Source: a virus. Taken from it: DNA of 32,527 nucleotides. A model generated the notes under the pieces. It had not been told where the DNA came from and ran no database searches. It worked only from the letters and a program-made list of their open reading frames with translations. The position numbers were made by a program, and so were the translations under genes. Shown piece by piece: positions 24,796-32,527 of the stretch. How positions within the stretch are numbered: the first letter of the stretch is position 1; the number at the start of each line of letters is the position of its first letter. The stretch spans positions 1 to 32,527 of IMG/VR virus record IMGVR_UViG_3300045125_000006; one strand, given 5' to 3'.

Positions 24796-25736
24796 TTAGA
24801 TAATGAAAGAAGCAACCTCATCCAAGAAGGCTACGTTCACACCCATCTTGAACTCAGCTACGAAGCGAACTTCATCAGCCTCTTTTGCGTAGAACAACTC
24901 GTAACGCTCTTCTTCATTGAGAAGGTCAGTTCCGAAGAAAAGATTGCTCAAACGAGCAGCGTAGATTTTGCTTACACCATTCAGACCTGCAGTAGATACA
25001 ACCTTGATAGAAGTACCAGGTAAGAGTGAACTCACTGTCAGCCTTACCATCGAAAGCATAGTTGAACATATTTGCGTTCTTCAATGCGATGGTATAAGTG
25101 CGGAATACACTATCAGACATAAAGATAGTCATATCGTCTTTTGCTACAACCTGAGAAGGGATAGCACGATACAGAGCATCTACGATAGCAACCACGTTAG
25201 CAGCAGTAATCGAAGTAGCAGGAGTTCCGTAGTAAGTGGTATTGTTAGCTTCAACAGCAGAAGAACCAATCAGCTTTACGAAACCATCAAACTTGTTCAG
25301 GTTTACGTTAGCAGAAGCAGTATCACCTGCCAAATAGCAGTCTCAAGTTGAGCAGCGATGCGAGCAGACTTCTTGTCTGTGTAGTCAGCATGAAAGCGAT
25401 AGAATCGTAACGGCTTCCTTCAGGAAGAGCCTTTTGGCAGATACTTAGCTTCCAAAGACTTAGGACACAGAGATTCGTTTACTTTAATCTTACCAACAGT
25501 CACAGTACGTTGTGTGAAAGTAGTAGTACCTGATGCGTTGAAACCGCAAGTACCACCGGCTTGGAAGATAGCATCGGTATCCATAATGTTGATTTTCTCA
25601 GCGGATTTAACTCCGACCATTACGTTACCTTGAGCCTTAATCAGAGAAGCGGTCTTGCACCCAGTACAGAACTGGTAACCAAGAGGGCTTCATTCTCTTT
25701 GGTATAGTTTGAAAGTGCGGAAACATCAAAAGCCAT
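24796..25736 (-). CDS. Major capsid protein
   Basis: About 313 residues. N-terminus MAFDVSALSNYTKENEALLV, then KTASLIKAQGNVMVGVKSAE, DTDAIFQAGGTCGFNASGTT, TFTQRTVTVGKIKVNESLCP, SLEAKYLPKGSSYDSIAFML. After breaks near 25400 and 25330 comes QLETAIWQ, then GDTASANVNLNKFDGFVKLI, VAIVDALYRAIPSQVVAKDD, MTIFMSDSVFRTYTIALK and NLFFGTDLLNEEERYELFYA. I recognise this as the capsid family of Bacteroidota siphoviruses, an HK97-type fold by inference. Gene context agrees: protease and scaffold before it, terminator after it. It forms the head shell after maturation. Confidence 0.8.
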
Positions 25737-25762
25737 TGTTATTGATTTTTAGGTTTTGTGAT

Positions 25763-26352
25763 TTAATTACGAGCATATTTAGACAAGAAAGAATCAATGC
25801 GTGAATCTTTGCTTGGCACTACTTTGTTGAACGTTTGTTTAGGTTTTTCGGTAGCATCAGCAGAAGGAGTCTGAATCAACTGCAGAACAACATCAGTCAG
25901 TTCTTTAATAGCAGAACTGAATTTAGCTTCAGCTTCTTCCATTTTAACTTCCTGTGCTTTTTTACCTTGCTTCATTTCCTCAATCTGAGCTTCCATTTCT
26001 GCAATCTTCTGTCATCTCAGCATCTACTTCAACTTCAGGAGCTTCAGGCGCTTCTTCAACAGGAGCAGCGATTTCTACGATTACAGAAGATTCATCAAGA
26101 GTGATAACTGTACCATCAGCGAGTTCGTGTTCTCCAGCAGGAGCAGGACTTTCATTACCTGCGTCATCTACCAAAACAACCTTACCGCCAACTTCCAATT
26201 TGTCAATCTTGACTTTCGCTCCGCTTTTCAGTACATATTCTTTGTACTCAGGAGCAACAGGTTCAGCCAAACTCAGCAGGAGCAGGTGCTTCTACCGGAG
26301 GCATCTCAGCGAACATCTGCTTAATTTTCAAGAGAGCTTCGAGTGGAGTCAT
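25763..26352 (-). CDS. Scaffolding-type protein
   Basis: About 196 residues. N-terminal part MTPLEALLKIKQMFAEMPPV then proline/alanine-rich residues; after an indel KEYVLKSGAKVKIDKLEVGG, GEHELADGTVITLDESSVIV, an acidic stretch, then MEAQIEEMKQGKKAQEVKME and IKELTDVVLQLIQ. The end RIDSFLSKYARN follows a flexible region. Acidic composition with a central coiled coil and a basic tail just before the capsid gene is the usual layout of scaffolding proteins. A promoter-like TATTTATG is seen at 26364..26371 on the minus strand with an imperfect -33 box, so this gene may have its own promoter after the terminator. Confidence 0.6.
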
Positions 26353-26395
26353 AAAAATTTATACATAAATAGAACTCTGAGCATCAAGTGACCAA

Positions 26396-26423
26396 TATAG
26401 AAAAGGGGGTAGAAACCACCCCC
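26396..26423 (-). terminator. Intrinsic terminator between protease and scaffold genes
   Basis: Minus strand GGGGGT (26423..26418), 7-base loop, ACCCCC (26410..26405), then TTTTCTATA. It lies 27 bases after the protease stop. Confidence 0.8.
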
Positions 26424-26449
26424 GATTAGCCAAAACTAAACACTATGGA

Positions 26450-27345
26450 TTACAAAGATACCTGATTCAAGATATCAATAATATCCTGCATCATTTTTTG
26501 TGGATTACTTATCTTGTCTTTGAATAATTAAATACTCCTTCAACCGAGAAACCTCTGACTTTTCCTTCCTTGACCATATTCCACATCGTCATTCTCTACC
26601 TTGAAAGAACCGAACCAACTATCCATCCTTCACATCCTCATATCCTTTCATCGGCTTGATTACCCCTCTTTTTCGTCCACTATCCAACTCTCGAACATAG
26701 TAACTCCATCAACTACCTGTCCGTTATCGTGCATCAGGTTTACGTTAGATTGATAACCCTTCTTAAAATACTTCTGAGCGATTTTCTTAATAGTATCTGC
26801 GGGTGAATACGACGTAATATTCTCCGCTTGAATCGTATCTATAAATTGGAGTATCTGCCAACATTAAAGGTCCAGAGATAATTCTTTCCTCCTCATCCTG
26901 AATCTCGAAACTCATCTTTTCGTGATTGGCGAATCTTAGACTCGCCCAACTCAAAGCTGACTTACCACCCCACAGAATCGTACATCAACTTACCGCATCC
27001 GTCTCCGTATCCTTTGGAGTTTTCTAAATCAACTTCGTGTCGGCTTAAGATAAGAGTACATTCTTTTACTGTCTCTAAAGAGATAGGCTCTCCGTTAGCC
27101 AACTGATTCGCTCTGACTTTACCTACCGGAGTACCGCAAGAACCCCATCCGTTTTCCTCTGCCCATTTTAAGGCTGATTTTGCGTTGTTCTTTACCGAGT
27201 CAGGGTAATCGTCAAATGATTCAGCAAAAGCCAAAAATGCACGTTCGATAGCCGGTCTATCTACGAGAGCGACAAAGTCCACCTCTACATTAGAGTTTTC
27301 ATCTTCGCTTATATCAAGTCGGTAAATTGGTAATTCTTTTTCCAT
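26450..27345 (-). CDS. XkdF-like prohead protease
   Basis: About 298 residues. MEKELPIYRLDISEDENSNV then EVDFVALVDRPAIERAFLAF is the start common to XkdF-type proteins. A middle insertion WAEENGWGSCGTPVGKVRAN carries a short conserved block. After an indel come SFEIQDEERIISGPLMLADT, PIYRYD, KIAQKYFKKGYQSNVNLMHD, GVTMFESWIVDEK and WFGSFKVENDDVWNMVKEGK with VRGFSVEG, the XkdF signature. In this family a serine and histidine do the cutting; the H of NLMHD is visible. It would trim scaffold and capsid proteins during head maturation. It lies just before the scaffold gene. Breaks near 26960, 26810 and 26620. Confidence 0.7.
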
Positions 27346-27361
27346 ATCCTTAAATAGATTT

Positions 27362-29263
27362 TTAGCTGAGCCTTGCTGCTCGGTTAATACGTCTGATTCT
27401 TTCCTGTGAATTTGTTACATCTGATTCTAATACATAAGAACGATTCGTAGCAGAACCAAGTCGGTTGATAGTTGATTGGTCTAACTGAGTTAAAGTAGCA
27501 CCTGGAGTTTCAGGAGCAATAGGAGCAGCACCACCACCAGTTATAGAAGTTGTAGGAGTTGTAATACCACCTCCACCACCAGGTACTTTTACCGCAGTAA
27601 TCGCTTTAACAGCTTTCAAACCGGAAGCAATAATAGCAGCTACATTAATAGCCTTAGCAGCAAAGTCAAATGGAGAAGGTAAAGTTGATTTTTGTTTAAG
27701 AGCCTCAGTAGCACCTTGATAAGTATTTATCAAAGCCCGAGCAATACTCAAAGCCTTACCGGCAGCAGTTTCTTTCCTACAATTTCTCCGAGTTTTCCTA
27801 ACGCATCAGTAGTTTCAGTTATTTGTTGCTTTTTGAATTTAGCCTCTTCTTCTGCTAATTTCATTTTCGCTTCGGTAGCAGCTTTAGCATCAGCAACAGA
27901 TTTCTCTAATGCAGCTTTTTGTTTATCAGCAAAATCTTTATCTTTCTTCTTCTTGCTCTTTTTTTATCTTAGCATTTACGTCAGCAATTTCATAACCTGT
28001 TTGAATTTCTGCCTGAAGCTTTAATTGTCTTTTTTGTGCTTCAGTTATATTAAGAGCATCAATTTCTAATTTTTTATTAGCTAAATCTATTTCAGCTTTT
28101 TTAATTGCTCTTTGATTTTCATCTTGTATTCCAAGCAAGAAATTTTCTTGCTTTGCTTTTCTTATATCTTCATCTGCTTTCTTCTGCTTCAAATCTTTCT
28201 TGTCTATTCTTTTCTTCTTCAGCAGCTAATTTTTCTGCATCAGCTTTAGCTTTTTCATTTGCTTTCCTTCTTCTTTCGTCAGCATCTTGTTCAGCCTTAG
28301 AAGTTTTTTCTAATCCTATTCTCCTTTGTTCTTGTTCTAACCTTGTATTTTTCAGATTCTAATCTTAGTTTTTCTTCATTTGAAAGCAATCCCTTTTTAG
28401 CCTCTAATTCTACCTTAATACCTGTAAGTTTATCATCAAGAATTTGCTTTCGAGTTTTATCTATTTCATCTTGATTCTTACTTGAATTTAATTGTAAATC
28501 TTTTAGCTTTCTTCATTTTTAATTAGTCTTACTTGTCTATCAGCATATCCTTGACTATTCTTAATAGCATCATCTATACCTTCTAATTGCTCTTTTAACT
28601 TCTTGGCTTTCTCTGCTGCCTCGTCTGCTGAATCTCCAACATTAAGTAATGAACTTGCTAAATATCCAAGACCAACTACAATAGCACCTATACCAGTAGC
28701 AACTAATGCTCCACTAAATGCTTTTACTCCTACTGATGCAGTAGTAGCATTTACACCAACTAAACGTAAAGCACTTGATACAAGTGTAGTAGTAGCTGCA
28801 TATATTTTTTGAATAGCACTTGTTATTCCAAGTTGTTTACCTAAATCTCCAAATGATTTATATGCTTCTTTAACACTTTTTAATCCTTCACTAACTGATA
28901 GAGCAGATTGAACTTTTAATAATGTTTTTTCTACATCTTTACTCTCTACTCCTAATAATCCTATTGCTCCTTGTACAGCACTAAATGCTCCTGCTATACC
29001 TTGAACAGAACCTAAAATAGCATCGAATCTTTGTTCAGCAGTAAATTGTTTTACCGCTTTTCCTCCATCTTCAATAGCTTTTTTAATTTAGCAACTCTTT
29101 CAGATGCTTCTTGAAACTTCTTAGAACCCTCTTGACCAGCAGCAGCTAATAATTCAGCTTCTTCTTTAGATTGTTTTAATAGTTTTTTTACATCACTAAT
29201 TGATGTTAAGACTTGCTCCTTACCATCAACTTGTATTTTTATACCTACTACCTCTGTTGCCAT
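27362..29263 (-). CDS. Tail tape measure-like protein
   Basis: About 634 residues. N-terminus MATEVVGIKIQVDGKEQVLT, then LLKQSKEEAELLAAAGQEGS. In a second frame LGSVQGIAGAFSAVQGAIGL and a membrane-like stretch VKAFSGALVATGIGAIVVGL. A very long charged coiled-coil part follows (about 28550..27770, many frames: RRKANEKAKADAEKLAAEEE and KKLEIDALNITEAQKRQLKL). The end is hydrophobic and glycine-rich, AAIIASGLKAVKAITAVKV, with ATLTQLDQSTINRLGSATN. If each residue spans about 0.15 nm the tail would be near 95 nm, a normal siphovirus length. It starts in TAATG with the previous stop. Confidence 0.65.
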
Positions 29264-31352
29264 TATGCGTATGTTTGTTCGATTACTTTAATAAATTCAC
29301 ATTTTGTGGTATCGTCTATCATTGGATTGTAGTCCACAATCTTGTTCAATCTCCATAGTGTACCATCAATCCAGATAGGCTTAGAGAAGTCAAGATTATA
29401 GATATCCATATCCGTTAATCGCACGTTGCAGGTAAGTAGCTTTGAATCTTTGTCTGAAATCTCAGCAACATAATCACTCCAATATCCGTTGAACAAATTA
29501 GCAGAAGGATAAGTAGTTGCGAGAGTAAAGTAAATCTCTTTGGGAGCACCGAAGTTAATATCAGCAGTAGGAGAATCTGGGTCGTCTAAATGTCCTCCGT
29601 ATCCATAAGAATTAAGATGATTAGCAGGAGCAGGACTTATATTAGCATTACCATCTTCCATTTTCCAATTAGCCACTCCAGTTACTTTCTTTACTTGAAA
29701 TATCCTAATAACCGAATCCATCGTATCTTCTGAAACTTGTGATGTATTCTGAGTATTTGACTTCTTGTAAATCGCAGTCATTACCTTATCGTCTCCTGAA
29801 TATCCAACCAAAGGAGAAGAAGCAAAAATTACTTCAGCCGTTTGCTTATCATTAGCGAATTCGAATCCTGTGTCCTCAATGTAATCAGCATATCCCTGAG
29901 CGAATTTCTTAGAGTAATTCTCGTTATAGAAATCTGCGTCTGTCTTGTACTTGTATTCAAAGTACCTTCCGTTCAGTTCGCTCATTGGCTTTAATCTGAA
30001 AGGCTTTGACCTATCTATCTTCAAAGACCAATCAATCGTATTAGCAAAGTTGTAATAGTCAATATACGGAGTGATGATTAAGTGCTTTGATTTCTCGGTG
30101 CTTTCAGTTACATAAAGATTAAACATCTTGATAACCGAAGCAAAGAAATCTTTTGGAAGATACCTTTAGGAATGCTTGTCTGATTGATTAAGATATTATC
30201 GTTCAGAGTCAAATCAACTGTAACAGGAGTAGGAGGTTGTATTCTCCAAACGCAACTACCTGCACCGATACTTAATCCAAAGTTTGTCGCTGTATTTTGA
30301 TTGAAATTAAATGAAAGCACATCTCCATTATTGACTGTAATGGCTACTTCGGTTTGTATGTTAAATACTTGCGGAGTTGTAGAGGTAGCAGATTCCCAAC
30401 TGATATTAGTAAGTGCAGTTCCGTTCTTTTTTACTTGAAGGACAAATGGAGTAGCTGAGTTCTTAAACCAGGTTCCTGTTACATCCAAAATCAAAGTACC
30501 TGTAAACGAAGTTCCTGTATAGGTAAAAGTGGTATTAGTTCCGTTAGGAGTAAAGTTCTGAACGATACTCTGAATAGCAAATGAAACGAGTTTATCCGTT
30601 CCATCAGCTTGAGTAAAAAGAATATCCTGTAGTGTTTAGGTCTAAAGTATAAGGCTTTAGAACTGAGAATGACTTTTTGATTATTCGGAATTACTAATCG
30701 CTTGAAAAGATTAGTATTGAAAAAGAACTCTCCCAAGTATATCCTGCTCCTTCGATAATCTTCTTCATATACTCACGAACGAACAAAGCAGGGCGGAAAG
30801 CCTTGTATTGATAGTGTTAAGCTTATTCGTACTGACTTGTCCGTAGTCAATCAATGGATAGAAATAACCGCTACCATCTACCTGATTCCACGAGTTTACA
30901 ATATTGGTAACAGTCCAAGAATGATTGTACGCAGAGAAATCTAAGTCCTCTAACTTGGCATTACCGATAGAAGAAACTAATCCTCCGAGTTCTCCGAATA
31001 CCGCACATTCGTATTCAATACTTCCGTTATCAATGATAATCTCTAATAATCTTAGAACTCCTTTGAATACTTGAATCTTATCTACATAGACAACACAAGC
31101 AGCCGACTTGGCTGCGTTGAAGTTGTAACCCACGTTACTCGTTGCAGGGTTGTAGAAATTGGCATTACCGAACTCGAATATATGACCGAATAACTTGTTG
31201 TTAGTTGCATTACCTGGTATTACGATTGTCTTGGAAAAGTTAGTATTCCGAGCAGAGAAATCTTTAACATCGTCAATGTTATAGGTAAACTCAGCCGAAA
31301 TGTCTTTATACAAATCAAGCCTTTGATTCTCTATGTAGATTTCAGTTCTCAT
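29263..31352 (-). CDS. Large tail protein before the tape measure
   Basis: About 696 residues. N-terminus MRTEIYIENQRLDLYKDISA then DVKDFSARNTNFSKTIVIPG, NATNNKLFGHIFEFGNANFY, AAKSAACVVYVDKIQVFKGV and GLVSSIGNAKLEDLDFSAYN. The middle carries TWFKNSATPFVLQVKKNGTA, and the last part (30126..29263) MFNLYVTESTEKSKHLIITP to TKCEFIKVIEQTYA is unbroken. I recognise this as a single gene conserved in Bacteroidota phages, likely distal tail or baseplate. Breaks near 30800, 30640, 30500 and 30130. It overlaps the preceding gene in ATGA. Confidence 0.65.
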
Positions 31353-32527
31353 CGGTACTGACTAAATTCTTTGTTTCCGAACTCAATGTCTAATTCAAGA
31401 TTGTAAACTTTATCAACGTATTGTTTTTTCTGCGTCCACGAACTTGTAGAAATCTTAACAGGAATAAACTCTCCGCTATTAAGTTCCATATAAACCTCTG
31501 GAGACATAATCAAATCCCTTAACCAAGTATAGTCAGTCAGATTAACCCAGTCGCTTGTTAATTTGTAAGTAATCGTCTGCTGAGTGTTGAACTGAACAGA
31601 ACCTCCGTTGAATACATTGTATTGATTCCACCTGTACATATCCGAAGAACGATACTGCCATTCGGCTTGGTCAAATGACTTTCTTTCTACATTGCGAGTC
31701 TCCCGATTAACGAGAGTGAACATCATAGTATCGTAACCACCTAAAGAATTAAGAAAGTGCAAAGGGATGTGAGTATGTCTTGGCTGACAAATTTTATTTA
31801 CTTGAATCGTTGCTACTATCCCTATGTTTGATTCTTCTACTTCAACTGTATATGAATCAGTAGCAGAAGTAATAAATGATGTACCTAAGTAAGTGTTAAT
31901 AGCTGAAGGAGAAATATCCAATACAGTCATTATATGAAATAGACACGTTACCTCCTGCACTTATATTCCTCCGTTGCTTCGTGTGATTGTCAAACCTCGC
32001 AGTTCTTAGGAATGTTTAAATCAAGGTTCTGTAAAGAAATAAAAAGCCTGTTCCCTGTTTGATTAGTTTGCAGTTGAAGTAAATCACGTTTGCTTAATAT
32101 TTCACCTGAATAAGTCGAATCAAACCAAGTACCATCGAAAAGCAGATTTACCAGTTGTTACACTCGGAACATAATTCAAAGCAAACAAATCACTTGAAGC
32201 TAAATTCGTATAAAGAGTGTTATTGTATTCCTCTCCGTAGAATATCTCGTAGTTGATTGCATTCCCTTGAGCCTACATAGTTGAAAGCAGTCTGCGTTCC
32301 GGATGGCTGAAAGTAACTGGACCAGTAATTACGAACAATCGAAGCTGCGTTAAATATACCTTTGTTTGTGTCAGGTTGAGGATAAGATTTAATCCGAGCG
32401 ACTAAATTACTCACCAACATACACATCGAACACATATTTGAAATTCGTTTGTGCTGTATTTGTAGAACTGACTACGCACCACAAGTCCTCGTGAAAGGAC
32501 TGATAATTGTCAGGAGTATTATTTATT
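31349..32527 (-). CDS. Tail protein spanning the circle junction (5' end at 11..1)
   Basis: The frame is open at base 32527 and reads NNTPDNYQSFHEDLWCVVSS, TNTAQTNFKYVFDVYVG, then LVARIKSYPQPDTNKGIFNA and ASIVRNYWSSYFQPSG. The later part is DISPSAINTYLGTSFITSAT, HIPLHFLNSLGGYDTMMFTL, VNRETRNVERKSFDQAEWQY and a C-terminal half with FIPVKISTSSWTQKKQYVDK. Joined across the junction to bases 11..1 it starts MAITI, a start I recall from its relatives. About 396 residues in all. Role in the tail tip is inferred from its neighbours; the stop overlaps the next ATG. Confidence 0.7.

Noticed and set aside
24968-25351. 127-residue plus-strand open frame opposite the capsid gene
   Set aside because: The opposite strand encodes recognisable capsid sequence in two frames; this frame is a shadow with no motifs.
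25835-26391. Plus-strand open frames opposite the scaffold and capsid genes
   Set aside because: Low-complexity Ser/Phe/Leu products, typical shadows of the acidic and lysine-rich scaffold frame; no start context.
28200-28560. Real gene disruption in the tape measure
   Set aside because: Breaks come every few dozen bases in an A/T-run-rich coiled-coil tract while lysine/glutamate periodicity is kept across frames, as expected for sequencing indels.

Overview
The window looks like the complete genome of a tailed double-stranded DNA phage (siphovirus-type) of the phylum Bacteroidota, about 32.5 kb, cut open inside a tail gene. Two frames support circularity: joining base 1 to base 32527 on the minus strand gives an ATG (11..9) that reads directly into the open frame ending the window, and the upstream gene gets a stop at 32519. 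The host group is inferred from protein families I recognise from Bacteroidota phages (capsid, XkdF-type protease, tail proteins, lysis genes), from a promoter of the -33 TTTG / -7 TAnnTTTG type, and from A-rich leaders without Shine-Dalgarno sites. Functional calls come from reading motifs, without database searches.

Layout: two transcription units diverge from a control region at 7177..7460 and converge at about 14.23 kb. The rightward unit (7461..14223, plus) looks early: small unknown genes, two tiny membrane proteins, an ERF-type annealing protein, a 49-residue orphan arm-type DNA-binding domain, two small proteins with acidic DLPF/ELPF tails, NinG, a PD-(D/E)XK-like nuclease, a DnaA domain IV-like protein and a zinc-finger protein. 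It is interrupted at 11.9-13.15 kb by a block whose ends resemble integron attC sites and which carries a DUF1541 (YdhK-like) gene.

The leftward unit (7176 down to 1, then 32527 down to 14244, minus) is the late arm. Order of transcription: GIY-YIG endonuclease, sigma-like protein, small membrane protein, glycosyltransferase-HAD fusion, methyltransferase, TerS, TerL, a possible tail chaperone, a gp10-like neck protein, two large tail proteins, tape measure, XkdF-like protease, scaffold, major capsid protein, probable major tail protein, portal, connector, neck protein, a long tail fibre, lysis genes (XhlA-like and holin-like proteins, spanin-like lipoprotein, M15 peptidase), and finally a 3'-5' exonuclease with two unknown genes. 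Three hairpin terminators lie around the protease, capsid and tail-protein genes. The tail module precedes the head module, unlike the lambda/HK97 order.

Most genes longer than about 300 bases have one or more frameshifts, while the peptide sequence stays conserved across the breaks. I read these as indel errors of an uncorrected long-read contig rather than gene decay. Coordinates below give the reconstructed gene extent, so lengths are often not multiples of three. I saw no integrase, repressor, reverse transcriptase, DNA polymerase, tRNA or CRISPR array.
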